Assembly (NCBI RefSeq): GCF_003688415.1
Contig: NZ_REFJ01000002.1
Coordinates: 248,001-312,000, forward strand
From: Umboniibacter marinipuniceus
GTDB lineage: Bacteria > Pseudomonadota > Gammaproteobacteria > Pseudomonadales > DSM-25080
DNA: 64,000 nucleotides
Direction of reading: 5' to 3'
The stretch's first letter is position 1, and the number at the start of each line of letters is the position of its first letter. The notes under the pieces were generated by a model. The model worked only from the letters and a program-made list of their open reading frames with translations, did not search any database and was not told the DNA's origin. The position numbers and the translations under genes are program-made. Below, in pieces: positions 1-10,053 of the stretch.

Positions 1-396
1 ATGCTCGGCCGTTTGAAGGAGGGTGTTTGGCTTGAAGATGGGATGGCCAAGTTCACTGATATCCGCAAAGGTAATAACGAGACCGAGGGGCGCAACAGTT
101 GGTTCTACTGCGCACTGCTAGAGGGGCGAAATCGCGAGGTTCGTCGTCTTTGGGAGTCTCAGGAAGTTGAAGTAAGTAGATTGAAGAGGGTGCGCTACGG
201 GCCCGTGTTCATTCCTTCTCACCTCACACAAGGCTCTTGGTTGGAGCTACCGCCACAGGATGTTTCCGTGTTGCTTCGCGAAGTGGAATTGCACGGTGAG
301 AAACACAAGTTGACCCCCGATCAGCTGGCGCAATTCAAACGTCAGAATACACGCTTGCGTCGTAAGGCCGAGCGCAGTAAAAAGCCGAAGCGCTAA
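1..396 (+). CDS. rluB: 23S rRNA pseudouridine synthase RluB, C-terminal part
   Basis: C-terminal 131 residues of a RluB-type pseudouridine synthase, the enzyme that isomerises U2605 in 23S rRNA. The frame is open at base 1, so the S4 domain and most of the catalytic domain lie upstream of the window. The segment EGRNREVRRLWESQEVEVSR (about residues 41-60 here) followed by LKRVRYG is the typical RsuA/RluB-family C-terminal core. The tail is very basic (RLRRKAERSKKPKR), as expected for a protein that binds rRNA. A bidirectional terminator follows. RluE or RluF are less likely because of the RLW and LKRVRYG signature and the long basic tail. Confidence 0.85.
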   Translation: MLGRLKEGVWLEDGMAKFTDIRKGNNETEGRNSWFYCALLEGRNREVRRLWESQEVEVSRLKRVRYGPVFIPSHLTQGSWLELPPQDVSVLLREVELHGEKHKLTPDQLAQFKRQNTRLRRKAERSKKPKR

Positions 397-460
397 AGCA
401 CAGCAAATTGGCTAATCGCTAGGGTTCAAGCTAAGTGTTGAATATCTAACGGTTGATATA

Positions 461-491
461 AAAAAAGCGAGCTAGTTAGCTCGCTTTTTTT
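461..491. terminator. Bidirectional rho-independent terminator between rluB and yciK
   Basis: An A-tract, a GC-containing stem (AGCGAGCT pairing with AGCTCGCT) and a T-tract form a symmetrical hairpin. It lies between two convergent genes, so it can end transcription from both sides. Confidence 0.85.
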
Positions 492-512
492 ATGGCTGAA
501 CACTAAGTGTAC

Positions 513-1262
513 TCAGTAGCTTAGCTGTTCACCTGACACGCCAATGCTGTCGTCACTTAGCAAGTAGAGGTACCACGGCATTAATTCCTCGGCACTTTTC
601 ACTGCAGCAGGGTTTTCAGCGGGGTAGGCGCCGGCACGCATCGCGGTGCGCGTTGCGCCGGGATTGAAGGTGTTGCAGCGAACGTTGGAGATGCCATCAA
701 GCTCGTCAGCAAGGGTTAAGGCTAGGCCCTCGGTAGCAAATTTCGAAACGCCGTAAGCACCCCAGTGTGCGCGGGCGGTTCTGCCAACACTTGAAGAGGT
801 GAATACCATTGAGCTATGAGCCGGAATTTCAAGTAGCGGCAACATGGCCTTGCTGAGTAAAAATGCGGCATTGACGTTGACCTGCATAACACGTTGCCAG
901 GTGTCGGCAGGGTAGCTAGCAATAGGTGAGCGCCTACCCAGTAGTGAGGCGTTATGAACAAGGCCGTCCAGGCGGCCGTATTCAGTTTCTATGGCTGCTG
1001 CTAGGGTGTTGTAGTCGTCTTCGCTAGCGCCGCTTAAATCGAACGCTAGGATGGCAGGCTCTGGAGCGCCCAGTGCGCAAATTTCGTCATAGGTGTTCGC
1101 GAGCTTTGCGGTGGTTCTGCCAAGTAGCAGCACGGTTGCACCATGTTTTGCGGCGGTAATGCTTAAGGTTTTACCAATACCATCGCCCGCACCCGTGATT
1201 AGGATAACGCGATCTTTAAGGCAGTCTTTTGATGCTTGATAGTTTGGGATAGGTGTTGTCAT
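513..1262 (-). CDS. yciK: YciK-like short-chain dehydrogenase/reductase
   Basis: A 249-residue SDR with a Rossmann nucleotide-binding motif TGAGDGIG at residues 23-30, a conserved NAS motif near residue 105 and the catalytic Tyr and Lys in YGVSK near residue 170. The true substrate of the YciK family is unknown; it is annotated as an oxidoreductase by homology. The start ATG shares one base with the ubiG stop (TAATG), so the two genes are translationally coupled. In Pseudomonas and E. coli a phosphatase gene (mupP/gph) sits between ubiG and yciK; here it is missing. Confidence 0.85.
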   Translation of the reverse strand: MTTPIPNYQASKDCLKDRVILITGAGDGIGKTLSITAAKHGATVLLLGRTTAKLANTYDEICALGAPEPAILAFDLSGASEDDYNTLAAAIETEYGRLDGLVHNASLLGRRSPIASYPADTWQRVMQVNVNAAFLLSKAMLPLLEIPAHSSMVFTSSSVGRTARAHWGAYGVSKFATEGLALTLADELDGISNVRCNTFNPGATRTAMRAGAYPAENPAAVKSAEELMPWYLYLLSDDSIGVSGEQLSY

Positions 1263-1978
1263 TAGGATTCAGGTCGCTTCGTGTGGAACATATAGTTTAC
1301 ATCAAGATCATTCGCATTCAGTTTGTACTGCTTGGTGAATGGGTTATAAGTGAGCCCAGTGCTGTCCACCAGTTGTAGGCCGGCATCGCGAATAGCGCTC
1401 GCAAGTTCGGAAGGTTTGATGAACTTGCTGTACTCGTGGGTACCTTTAGGAAGCATTTGCAGTAAGTACTCGGCGCCGAGGATGGCAAAGGCATAGGATT
1501 TTGGATTGCGATTGAGTGTGGAGAAAAACACTTGGCCGCCCGGCTTTACGAGCTTAGCGCAGGCGCGAACAATAGAGGCTGGATCCGGAACGTGCTCAAG
1601 CATTTCCATGCACGTGACCACGTCGAAGCTAGCTGGCGCTTCGTCGGCGAGTTCTTCAACGGGTACTTGGCGATACTCAATCGTCAGTCCAGACTCAAGG
1701 GCGTGTAACTTAGCAACGCTGAGTGGCGCCTCACCCATGTCAATCCCGGTGCTGACACTACCGCGTTGGACGCAGGCCTCGGTAAGTAAGCCACCGCCGC
1801 AGCCCACATCTAGATGGCGCTTGCCGGGGAGATTGGAACGCTCATCAATATAGTTAGCGCGCAGCGGGTTGATCTGATGTAACGGTTTAAATTCGCTATT
1901 TGGATCCCACCATTTATGGGCGAGCTGCTCAAATTTCGCAATTTCACTAGGGTCGACATTCGGCGGTGTTTTTTCCAC
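1262..1978 (-). CDS. ubiG: Ubiquinone biosynthesis O-methyltransferase UbiG
   Basis: A 238-residue SAM-dependent methyltransferase that performs both O-methylations of ubiquinone biosynthesis. The SAM motif [13 protein letters not shown] lies near residues 55-67, with the acidic motif GIDMGE after it, and the family segment [12 protein letters not shown] precedes it. Length matches the family. The start is GTG at 1976-1978, chosen because a GAGGA ribosome site lies seven bases upstream and because it aligns with the usual N-terminus. It is the first gene of a two-gene minus-strand unit with yciK, divergent from gyrA. Confidence 0.95.
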   Translation of the reverse strand: MEKTPPNVDPSEIAKFEQLAHKWWDPNSEFKPLHQINPLRANYIDERSNLPGKRHLDVGCGGGLLTEACVQRGSVSTGIDMGEAPLSVAKLHALESGLTIEYRQVPVEELADEAPASFDVVTCMEMLEHVPDPASIVRACAKLVKPGGQVFFSTLNRNPKSYAFAILGAEYLLQMLPKGTHEYSKFIKPSELASAIRDAGLQLVDSTGLTYNPFTKQYKLNANDLDVNYMFHTKRPES

Positions 1979-2111
1979 GCGTCTTTCCTCTTTTCAAAGT
2001 CAGTTATAGCCACAGTCTACACCTTTATTTGCCTAGCATCAGCCCCAAAAGATTAGTCTGTACATTGACGTGCCAATTACCCTGAAAAAGGGTATGAAAA
2101 ATAATGAGTTA

Positions 2112-2120
2112 TGGTACACT
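2112..2120 (+). promoter_or_regulatory. Candidate extended -10 promoter for gyrA
   Basis: TGGTACACT is an extended -10 element (TG-N-TACACT) about 100 bases before gyrA, with no good -35 at the right distance. A short inverted repeat (ACCCT and AGGGT) lies just upstream at about 2080-2094. A promoter relying on its -10 fits the relaxation-induced control known for gyrA, but this is inference. Confidence 0.4.
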
Positions 2121-2219
2121 AAAATTCATATTTTAAGCGTTGTAGCGTAAGCCCTATATACGAATAACAAGGGGCGTTCAAAGCCACGTATTCAACCACA
2201 ATAAGGAAACTCTTATCAG

Positions 2220-4877
2220 ATGGGTGAGTTAGCACAAGAAGTACTGCCAATTAACATTGAGGATGAACTTAAACAAAGTTACCTCGATTATGCGATGAGT
2301 GTGATTGTTGGGCGTGCATTGCCTGACGTTCGCGATGGAATGAAACCAGTACATCGTCGCGTCTTGTTCGCCATGAGCGAGCTTAAAAATGACTTCAACA
2401 AGCCCTACAAAAAGTCGGCGCGTGTTGTGGGTGATGTTATCGGTAAATACCATCCCCATGGTGATTCTGCGGTTTACGACACTATCGTTCGAATGGCTCA
2501 GCCTTTCTCGCTGCGTTATCCGCTTGTTGATGGCCAAGGTAACTTCGGTTCCATTGATGGCGATAACGCCGCAGCAATGCGTTACACCGAAGTTCGTATG
2601 GCTAAAGTGGCGCATGAGCTACTAGCAGACCTAGATAAAGAAACGGTTGATTTCGTTCCTAACTATGACGGTACGGAACATATCCCGGCGGTACTGCCAA
2701 CTCGCGTTCCGAATCTTCTCGTTAACGGTGCTTCTGGTATCGCGGTAGGTATGGCCACGAATATTCCGCCGCACAATCTGAAGGAAGTAGTGGGTGCATG
2801 TCTTCACTTGATTGAAAACCCGCATGCAACAATTGAAGAGCTAATGGAGTTTGTACCCGGTCCTGACTTCCCTACCGCGGCTATCATCAACGGTCGAGCA
2901 GGCATTGTGGATGCCTATCGCACCGGTCGTGGTCGAATTCGTATTCGCGCTCAGGCAGACGTTGAAACCAATGATAAGACGGGCCGAGACACCATTGTTG
3001 TTAATGAAATTCCATATCAAGTCAACAAAGCTCGATTAATTGAAAAGATTGCTGAGCTTGTTAAGGATAAGAAGCTTGAAGGTATTTCTGAGCTTCGTGA
3101 TGAATCTGATAAAGACGGCCTCCGCATTGTCATTGAGCTTAAGCGTGGCGAACAGGGTGATATCGTCCTTAATAATCTGTTTAAACAAACTCAGCTTGAG
3201 ACTGTTTTCGGTATCAATATGGTAGCGTTGGCGGACGGCCAACCGCAGACCTTAAACCTGCATCAGATGCTGACACATTTTATCCGTCACCGCCAAGAGG
3301 TGGTTACGCGTCGTACTGTGTATTTACTTCGTAAAGCACGTGAACGAGGCCATATCCTTGAAGGTTATGCGGTAGCGTTAGCGAATATTGATCCAATCAT
3401 TAAGGTGATTCGAAATTCGCCGTCACCAGCTGAAGCAAAGGTGCTATTACTAGAGCAATATTGGGATGCTAGTGCTATTAATGCCATGCTTGCGAGCGCA
3501 GGTACTACGGATTCGCGTCCGGATGGCTTGGCAGCAGAATTTGGGCTTAGCGATAAAGGCTACAAGCTATCTCCGGTTCAGGCGCAGGCTATCTTAGAGC
3601 TTCGTTTACATCGCTTAACCGGTATGGAGCATGACAAGCTCATCGGTGAGTACAAAGAAAAGTTGGCTCAGATTGCTCGTTTCCTCGAAATACTTGGCTC
3701 TAAAGAAGAGCTAATGGGTGTTATTCAGCAGGAGCTGACCGCCATTACTGAAGAATACGGTGATGAGAGGCGTTCCGTTTTTCAGGCCTCTACGCATGAT
3801 CTGAACGTTGAAGATCTAATTGCCCCTGAAGAGCGTGTGGTGACAATCTCTCACCAAGGTTATGCAAAAACTCAGTCGTTGAGTGATTATCAAGCTCAGC
3901 GTCGCGGTGGCATGGGTAAGAGTGCTACGGCGGTTAAGGATGAGGATTTTGTAGAGCATCTGACGATTGCTAATACCCATACCATGATGCTGTTCTTTAC
4001 CAATATGGGTAAGGTTTATTGGCTGAAGGTCTTCCAGATTCCTCTTGCTTCGCGCGGTGCGCGTGGGCGTCCAATGGTTAATCTTCTCAACCTTGATGAA
4101 GGTGAACGCGTGACCTCCATGCTGCCAGTAGAAGAATACACTGAAGATAAGTTCATCTTCTTCGCAACGGCCAACGGTACCGTTAAGAAGACACCGCTCA
4201 TGGCGTTCTCACGCCAACGCAGCGTTGGTCTCATTGCAATTGACCTTGTTGATGATGACGTATTGGTCTCAACGGCTATTACCGATGGCGAGCAGGATGT
4301 GATGCTGTTGTCTAGTGAAGGTAAGTCAGTCCGCTTCCGCGAGTCAGACGTCCGCTCAATGGGTCGAACAGCCAAGGGTGTTCGTGGTATTCGATTACCC
4401 GAGACGCATTCAGTGTTATCAATGATTATCCCTGAGGAGAATGGTTATATTCTCACGGTCTCAGAGAATGGCTACGGCAAGCGTACCAGTGTTGAAGAAT
4501 ATCCGTGTAAGGGGCGTGGCGGTAAAGGTGTCATTGCCATGACCTGTAGTGAGCGTAACGGTTCAGTAGTGGGTGCGGTTCAGGTGAAGTCCGGTGACGA
4601 AATTATGTTGATTTCGGATCAGGGAACATTGATTCGTACACGCACCGACGAAATTTCTCAGTCTGGGCGTAATACCCAGGGCGTTCGGGTTATTCGTGTT
4701 AAGGGTGATGAAAACTTAGTGTCGATGGCGCGAATCGATGAATCTCAGATTCAAGAAGAGTTGCCAACAGAAGAAGAAGACGCTGAGAATTTAGTTGAGC
4801 TCAACGCTGACACGGCTACGAATGACACAGCTGTGGACGGTGAATCAACAGATAATTCAAATACAAGTTCTGACTAA
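2220..4877 (+). CDS. gyrA: DNA gyrase subunit A
   Basis: An 885-residue GyrA, the breakage-reunion subunit that introduces negative supercoils together with GyrB. The numbering matches E. coli: catalytic Tyr122 in AAAMRYTE, and the quinolone-determining residues Ser83 and Asp87 in HGDSAVYD are wild type, which predicts quinolone sensitivity at this locus. The GyrA-box that allows DNA wrapping reads QRRGGMG at residues 560-566, with Met in place of the usual Lys. Six beta-pinwheel repeats follow and the tail is acidic and low in complexity (residues about 845-885). An AAGGA ribosome site precedes the ATG. First gene of the supraoperon running to rpsA. Confidence 0.98.
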   Translation: MGELAQEVLPINIEDELKQSYLDYAMSVIVGRALPDVRDGMKPVHRRVLFAMSELKNDFNKPYKKSARVVGDVIGKYHPHGDSAVYDTIVRMAQPFSLRYPLVDGQGNFGSIDGDNAAAMRYTEVRMAKVAHELLADLDKETVDFVPNYDGTEHIPAVLPTRVPNLLVNGASGIAVGMATNIPPHNLKEVVGACLHLIENPHATIEELMEFVPGPDFPTAAIINGRAGIVDAYRTGRGRIRIRAQADVETNDKTGRDTIVVNEIPYQVNKARLIEKIAELVKDKKLEGISELRDESDKDGLRIVIELKRGEQGDIVLNNLFKQTQLETVFGINMVALADGQPQTLNLHQMLTHFIRHRQEVVTRRTVYLLRKARERGHILEGYAVALANIDPIIKVIRNSPSPAEAKVLLLEQYWDASAINAMLASAGTTDSRPDGLAAEFGLSDKGYKLSPVQAQAILELRLHRLTGMEHDKLIGEYKEKLAQIARFLEILGSKEELMGVIQQELTAITEEYGDERRSVFQASTHDLNVEDLIAPEERVVTISHQGYAKTQSLSDYQAQRRGGMGKSATAVKDEDFVEHLTIANTHTMMLFFTNMGKVYWLKVFQIPLASRGARGRPMVNLLNLDEGERVTSMLPVEEYTEDKFIFFATANGTVKKTPLMAFSRQRSVGLIAIDLVDDDVLVSTAITDGEQDVMLLSSEGKSVRFRESDVRSMGRTAKGVRGIRLPETHSVLSMIIPEENGYILTVSENGYGKRTSVEEYPCKGRGGKGVIAMTCSERNGSVVGAVQVKSGDEIMLISDQGTLIRTRTDEISQSGRNTQGVRVIRVKGDENLVSMARIDESQIQEELPTEEEDAENLVELNADTATNDTAVDGESTDNSNTSSD

Positions 4878-4900
4878 TGTATTAGCCTGACGGAGGTATC

Positions 4901-5974
4901 GTGAGGGCATTTAATTTTTGTGCGGGGCCAGCCTCGCTGCCTACATCGGTACTCGAACAAGCTCAGGCTGAGCTGCTCGATTACCAATCGTCGGGCGTTT
5001 CAATCATGGAGGTTAGCCATCGCGGTGACCTCTTTACGTCGGTGTTGGCGAGTGCTAAAGCTCGTCTGCGCCGTTTGATGCAGCTACCTGAGTCGCATGA
5101 CATTCTCTTTATGCAGGGTGGGGCAACGGCTCAGTTTTCGCTTATCCCTAGTCATTTTCTCCACGGTGTTGGGGCGTATATTAACTCCGGTCAGTGGTCA
5201 ATTAAGGCTATTGAAGCGGCAAAGCGCTTCGGTGAAGTTCAAGTGCTGGCCTCTAGTGAGGAGGCTAACTTCAGTTATATGCCCACGCAGGCGAGCTGGG
5301 ACAAATTAGCATCGAATGCGGACTATCTACATTACACGCCTAATGAAACTATTGGTGGGGTTCGAAGTCCTTTCGTTCCCGAGGTTGAAATTCCTCTGAT
5401 AGCTGATTTCTCGTCGTCTATTCTCAGTGAGACTATCGATGCTTCCAAATTCGACTTTATTTATGCCGGAGCGCAGAAGAATATTGGTCCTGCAGGGGTG
5501 GTTGTCGTCATTGTAAAACGCGAGCTACTTAAAACCGCAAAAGAGCAAGCTTCACCCGTATTCGATTATGGGAAAATGCTGGCTGCGGACTCCATGGTTA
5601 ATACGCCGCCCACTTACAGTATCTATCTGGCTGACTTGGTCTTTAAGTGGTTGGAGGAGCAGGGTGGTGTTAGCGCAATGGAAGAAATTAACAACCAGAA
5701 AGCGTCGCGTCTCTACAGTTGTATTGATGACTCGGGCTTTTATCGGAATCCGGTGGCGCTATCTGATCGCTCTAGGATGAATGTACCGTTTATTTTGGCG
5801 GACGATCGTTTAGACGCAACCTTCCTTGCTGAATCAGAGGCAGCGGGCCTTAAAAGCCTTGCCGGTCACCGTTCGGTTGGTGGCATGCGAGCTAGCCTCT
5901 ACAATGCGATGCCGCTGGCTGGCGTCAACGCACTCACAGAATTTATGCGCGACTTTGAGCGTCGCTACGGTTAA
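4901..5974 (+). CDS. serC: Phosphoserine aminotransferase
   Basis: A 357-residue PLP enzyme that converts 3-phosphohydroxypyruvate to phosphoserine in serine synthesis and also serves pyridoxal phosphate synthesis. The N-terminus FNFCAGPASLP and the PLP-lysine motif AGAQKNIGPAG (Lys193) are diagnostic, and GHRSVGGMRASLYNAM forms the C-terminal substrate region. It starts at GTG with GGAGG five bases upstream. It sits 23 bases after gyrA and 6 bases before pheA, the same order as the Pseudomonas supraoperon. Confidence 0.97.
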   Translation: MRAFNFCAGPASLPTSVLEQAQAELLDYQSSGVSIMEVSHRGDLFTSVLASAKARLRRLMQLPESHDILFMQGGATAQFSLIPSHFLHGVGAYINSGQWSIKAIEAAKRFGEVQVLASSEEANFSYMPTQASWDKLASNADYLHYTPNETIGGVRSPFVPEVEIPLIADFSSSILSETIDASKFDFIYAGAQKNIGPAGVVVVIVKRELLKTAKEQASPVFDYGKMLAADSMVNTPPTYSIYLADLVFKWLEEQGGVSAMEEINNQKASRLYSCIDDSGFYRNPVALSDRSRMNVPFILADDRLDATFLAESEAAGLKSLAGHRSVGGMRASLYNAMPLAGVNALTEFMRDFERRYG

Positions 5975-5980
5975 GAAATT

Positions 5981-7075
5981 ATGTCTACGGAAAACGAACT
6001 TAAAGGTCTTCGCGAGAATATTGATGCGATAGATAGTCAGCTTATAGAGCTGATCAGCGAGCGCGCTAGATGTGCCGAGAAGGTAGCGGACGTTAAATCG
6101 AAGGCGAGTGAAAACGAGGTGGCATTGTTTTATCGTCCAGAACGCGAAGCTCAGGTACTACGTTCCGTCATGGAGCGTAACCCAGGGCCGTTCTCTAATG
6201 AGGAAATGGCGCGTTTATTCCGTGAAATAATGTCTTCTTGTCTGGCGCTAGAGCAGCCTGTCAGAGTTGCTTTTTTAGGGCCTGAGGGAACCTTTACTCA
6301 GCAGGCAGCATTAAAGCATTTCGGAAAGTCAGCGGTTGCAAAGCCTATGGGCGCTATTGACGAAGTGTTCCGTGAGGTTGCGGCTGGTGCAGTGAACTAT
6401 GGTGTCGTACCGGTCGAGAATTCAACCGAGGGTGTGGTTAATCATACCTTAGATAATTTTATTGAATCGTCTGTCCGTATTTGTGGTGAGGTGGAATTGC
6501 GTATTCATCACCACCTTTTAGTCGCCGATACAACCAAAATTAAGCAAATTTCACGCGTTTACTCCCATGCTCAATCTTTTGCTCAGTGCCGTAAGTGGCT
6601 TGATGCGAACTATCCAACCGTTGAGCGAGTAGCGGTGAATTCTAACGCCGACGCCGCTAAGCGAATTAAGAGTGAGTGGCACTCGGCGGCTATTGCCGGC
6701 GATATGGCACAGGACCTATATGACCTTCAGCCTATTGAAGAGAAGATTGAAGATCATCCGGACAACACAACTCGATTCTTAATTATTGGCTCGGAATCGG
6801 TAGCCCCAAGCGGGAACGATAAGACTTCAATCGTGGTGTCATTGCGCAATAAGCCCGGTGCGCTACATGATTTGCTGCGCCCGTTCTACGAAAATGGTAT
6901 CGACTTGACGCGCGTAGAGACGCGCCCGTCGCGCAATGCCAAGTGGACGTATATTTTCTTTGTTGACTTCATTGGTCATTGCGAAGATGAAGTGGTTAAG
7001 TCCGTGCTGGACTCGATCGCGGCGAATTCTGGCGATCTTCGAATCCTAGGTTCATACCCCATCGCGGTGCTATGA
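5981..7075 (+). CDS. pheA: Bifunctional chorismate mutase / prephenate dehydratase (P-protein)
   Basis: A 364-residue enzyme that converts chorismate to prephenate and then to phenylpyruvate for phenylalanine synthesis. An AroQ-type mutase domain covers about residues 1-90 (DAIDSQLIELISERARC), the dehydratase domain about 95-275 (VPVENSTEGVVNHTLDNF and the catalytic NTTRF) and an ACT regulatory domain about 280-360 (KPGALHDLL, VETRPS; the E. coli Phe-binding motif is ESRP, so one residue differs). The ACT domain predicts phenylalanine feedback inhibition. The stop overlaps the next gene start as ATGA. Confidence 0.97.
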   Translation: MSTENELKGLRENIDAIDSQLIELISERARCAEKVADVKSKASENEVALFYRPEREAQVLRSVMERNPGPFSNEEMARLFREIMSSCLALEQPVRVAFLGPEGTFTQQAALKHFGKSAVAKPMGAIDEVFREVAAGAVNYGVVPVENSTEGVVNHTLDNFIESSVRICGEVELRIHHHLLVADTTKIKQISRVYSHAQSFAQCRKWLDANYPTVERVAVNSNADAAKRIKSEWHSAAIAGDMAQDLYDLQPIEEKIEDHPDNTTRFLIIGSESVAPSGNDKTSIVVSLRNKPGALHDLLRPFYENGIDLTRVETRPSRNAKWTYIFFVDFIGHCEDEVVKSVLDSIAANSGDLRILGSYPIAVL

Positions 7076-9282
7076 GCTCAGAGCAAATATTGCCATCGGT
7101 TGGTGTTTTAGGTCTTGGTATGATGGGGGCGTCGTTGGCCGCGGCGCTCACGCAACGGGGCTACCACGTTTATGGCTATGACACCCACCAGGCGTCGTTG
7201 CTTGAGGCTGAGCAGATTGGCTTAATTGCAAGTCCATTATCGCCTAATGCAACAGAGCTTGTTAGTGGTGATGTTTTCATTATTGCTATTCCTGTTTTAG
7301 CGGTCGCCAACTATAGCGCGCTGATACATCAGTTGCTTCAGCGCGGGGTGATCGTTACCGATATCTGCTCTACCAAGGGCTATTTGGCAACGCTCTTCGC
7401 TGGGTCGCCCGGTAGCGAAAACCTTGTGTTAGGTCACCCCATTGCAGGCTCAGAACGATCCGGTGTCGTCAATGCTAATGCTTCGCTGTTTGAGGAGCAA
7501 AGTGTCATTCTGACGCCGCTTGAAGATACCACAGCAGCAGCGTTAACAGTGGTGCGAAAGCTTTGGCATCAAATTGGTGCTAAAACCGCCGTGATGACCG
7601 TAGCGGAACATGATCAAATTCTTGCAGCAACTAGCCATTTGCCACATTTTCTCGCCTTCTCTCTGGTGGATACACTGGCCGGTGATGCGCAGAACCGAAA
7701 AATATTTCAATATGCCGCCGGCGGCTTTCGTGATTTCACCCGTATCGCAGCCAGTGACTCAAGAATGTGGCATGACATTGCGCAAACCAATCAGGCCGCT
7801 TTGCTTCAGGCCTTAGATGGCGCGATTGAGGGTTTTAGTGCCTTGCGGGCTATGATTGCCGAAGGTGATTCGAATAAATTAATGGGTGTACTCACTCGCT
7901 CCAAGGTCGCTCGCGATCATTTCGGAGCTGTGTTACAGCAACGTAGTTACAGACAATATAAAGTGGATTCAATGGATTTTATTGCAAAAGCAGGCGGTCG
8001 CGTAGTGGGCGATATCCGCGTTCCTGGTGACAAATCAATGTCACATCGTTCTATCATGCTGGGTGCTCTAGCGGATGGCGTTACCCATGTTAGTGGTTTT
8101 CTCGAGGGTGAGGATGCGCTAGCAACCTTGCAGGCGTTCCGCGATATGGGCGTAGTGATAGAGGGGCCTGAGCGTGGTGAAGTGGTTATTCATGGCGTAG
8201 GTATTGATGGTTTGGCTCCACCGCCAAGTGCGCTCTATGTAGGTAATTCCGGTACTACCATCCGGCTTTTGTCGGGCTTGCTTTCAGGCCAACAATTTAG
8301 CACGGAAATGTCGGGAGATTCATCGCTGGCGAAGCGCCCTATGCGTCGGGTCACGGTACCGTTAGCTGAAATGGGCGCAGCAATTTCAACGGCCGAAGAT
8401 GGTACGCCTCCAGTGCGCATTGCTCAGGCAGAAAAGGGGCTTCAGGGGATCCATTATGAGCTTCCAATCGCGAGCGCTCAGGTGAAGTCAGCGTTGCTGT
8501 TAGCGGGTCTCTACGCCAAGGGTACAACAACTGTGATTGAGCCCGCGCCAACCCGTGATCACACCGAGCGAATGCTTCGCGGCTTTGGCTATCCCGTTGA
8601 AACAAACGGCGATACTATTAGCCTTGTGGGCGGCGGGCGACTAACGGCCTGTGATATCGATGTGCCTGCAGATATCTCTTCTTCGGCTTTCTTTCTTGTG
8701 GCTGCAGCCATTACTCCGGGGTCGGATTTATGGCTTCGCCATGTGGGTGTAAATCCAACGCGCATTGGGGTGATTAATATACTTCGTGCGATGGGTGCTA
8801 ATATTAGTATTAAGAATGAGCGCAATGTGGGCGGAGAGCCCGTGGCTGATTTACACATTCAATATGCGCCGCTTAAGGGGATTGATATTCCTGAAGATCA
8901 GGTCCCTCTGGCAATTGATGAATTCCCCGTGTTGTTTGTGGCAGCGGCGTGTGCCGAAGGTAAGACGGTACTAACGGGTGCTGAGGAGCTTCGAGTTAAA
9001 GAGTCAGATCGTATTCAAGTTATGGCCGATGGTCTTCAAGCTCTTGGCGTTAATGCGGTTGCTACGCCCGATGGCATGATCATACATGGCGGTGCAATTG
9101 GTGGTGGCGAAGTGGTGAGTCACGATGATCATCGTATTGCGATGGCGTTCTCGGTGGCTTCGCTGCGAGCGAACGACGATATCGTGATTCGCGATTGCGA
9201 AAACGTTGCTACCTCGTTCCCTAATTTCGTTGAGCTTTGTGCTTCCGTGGGTAAGACAATTGAGATTGAAAAGCATGGCTGA
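7072..9282 (+). CDS. aroA: Fused prephenate dehydrogenase - EPSP synthase (TyrA-AroA)
   Basis: A 736-residue fusion. Residues 1 to about 295 are an NAD(P)-dependent prephenate dehydrogenase (GLGMMGASLAAAL Rossmann motif at about 13-25; GHPIAGSERSG substrate motif). From Met301 onward is 5-enolpyruvylshikimate-3-phosphate synthase: VPGDKSMSHRS, GNSGTTIRLLSGL, KRPMRRV, TRDHTERMLRGFG and the catalytic EFPVLFVAAA region. It therefore covers the sixth shikimate step and the tyrosine branch. The fusion is known from Pseudomonas and relatives. In Pseudomonas an aminotransferase gene (hisC2/hisHb) lies between pheA and this gene; here the two overlap by four bases, so it is absent. Confidence 0.97.
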   Translation: MSSEQILPSVGVLGLGMMGASLAAALTQRGYHVYGYDTHQASLLEAEQIGLIASPLSPNATELVSGDVFIIAIPVLAVANYSALIHQLLQRGVIVTDICSTKGYLATLFAGSPGSENLVLGHPIAGSERSGVVNANASLFEEQSVILTPLEDTTAAALTVVRKLWHQIGAKTAVMTVAEHDQILAATSHLPHFLAFSLVDTLAGDAQNRKIFQYAAGGFRDFTRIAASDSRMWHDIAQTNQAALLQALDGAIEGFSALRAMIAEGDSNKLMGVLTRSKVARDHFGAVLQQRSYRQYKVDSMDFIAKAGGRVVGDIRVPGDKSMSHRSIMLGALADGVTHVSGFLEGEDALATLQAFRDMGVVIEGPERGEVVIHGVGIDGLAPPPSALYVGNSGTTIRLLSGLLSGQQFSTEMSGDSSLAKRPMRRVTVPLAEMGAAISTAEDGTPPVRIAQAEKGLQGIHYELPIASAQVKSALLLAGLYAKGTTTVIEPAPTRDHTERMLRGFGYPVETNGDTISLVGGGRLTACDIDVPADISSSAFFLVAAAITPGSDLWLRHVGVNPTRIGVINILRAMGANISIKNERNVGGEPVADLHIQYAPLKGIDIPEDQVPLAIDEFPVLFVAAACAEGKTVLTGAEELRVKESDRIQVMADGLQALGVNAVATPDGMIIHGGAIGGGEVVSHDDHRIAMAFSVASLRANDDIVIRDCENVATSFPNFVELCASVGKTIEIEKHG

Positions 9283-9949
9283 GTTTCCAGTAGTATGTAT
9301 CGACGGTCCCAGTGGGGCAGGTAAGGGCACGGCCGCTGTGATGGTGGCTCAGGCTCTGGGTTACCATCTATTGGATAGTGGAGCGCTCTACCGTGTCGTG
9401 GCAATTGCGGCTGAGAAGCGCGGGGTGAGTCCTACAGACGAAGCAGCGGTAGCTGACATCGCGAATACCATGCGCCTTGACTTTGCAGTAGGTGGAGCGG
9501 ACGAACCAGTTCAGGTGCTACTTGAGGGCGAAAATATCACTCATGAAGTTCGCCTTGAGTCCACCGGGGCGAAAGCATCCGTGGTTGCTCCCTTGAAGGC
9601 CGTGCGCGCGGCGCTACTAGATTATCAACGTCATTTCGTTAAGGCGCCTGGATTGGTTGCTGACGGGCGGGATATGGGGACGGTTGTTTTCCCCGAGAGC
9701 CCCTACAAGATATTCCTGACCGCTAGTGCGGAAGAGCGTGCCGATAGGCGCTTTAAACAGTTGAAAAATAAAGGCGTTAATGTTAGCCTTGCCGCCGTTT
9801 TAGAGGATATCCGAATTCGCGATGATCGTGATATGAATCGTGCGACTGCGCCACTAAAGGCCGCCGACGATGCATTGACCATCGATTCAACGTCTCTTTC
9901 AATCAAAGAGGTTGTTGATTCAATCGTAGCGTTCGTCCGTTCTCGTTAA
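9275..9949 (+). CDS. cmk: Cytidylate kinase
   Basis: A 224-residue CMP/dCMP kinase. The P-loop IDGPSGAGKGTA lies at residues 8-19, followed by LLDSGALYRVVA and the substrate motif DGRDMGTVVFP; RIRDDRDMNR is the lid-region arginine motif. The ATG at 9275 was chosen because it gives the family N-terminus (MAEFPVVCIDGPSG); an upstream extension to 9206 would run inside aroA with no homology. It overlaps the aroA end by eight bases, implying coupling. cmk-rpsA adjacency is conserved in proteobacteria. Confidence 0.96.
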   Translation: MAEFPVVCIDGPSGAGKGTAAVMVAQALGYHLLDSGALYRVVAIAAEKRGVSPTDEAAVADIANTMRLDFAVGGADEPVQVLLEGENITHEVRLESTGAKASVVAPLKAVRAALLDYQRHFVKAPGLVADGRDMGTVVFPESPYKIFLTASAEERADRRFKQLKNKGVNVSLAAVLEDIRIRDDRDMNRATAPLKAADDALTIDSTSLSIKEVVDSIVAFVRSR

Positions 9950-10015
9950 TTTAACTGTTTTATTTCAGTTGTGGCAGGTGCCCTCGTAGCGCCGCTACAA
10001 TTTTTACTAACCGGA

Positions 10016-10053
10016 CCTTGCAGCGAGGTGCAAGGAAGGGCTAATAACAGCCC
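10016..10053 (+). promoter_or_regulatory. rpsA leader with two tandem hairpins
   Basis: Two small hairpins lie before rpsA: CCTTGCA/TGCAAGG with a GAGG-containing loop (10016-10035) and GGGCT/AGCCC (10038-10053). The ribosome site is only AGG at 10067. E. coli rpsA has a similar weak site framed by hairpins through which S1 represses its own translation; the same mode here is inference. A possible -10 (TACAAT, 9996-10001) lies upstream without a clear -35. Confidence 0.45.

Noticed and set aside
4016-4375. 119-codon antisense frame inside gyrA
   Set aside because: Fully contained in a conserved gene, no ribosome site and no recognisable domain.
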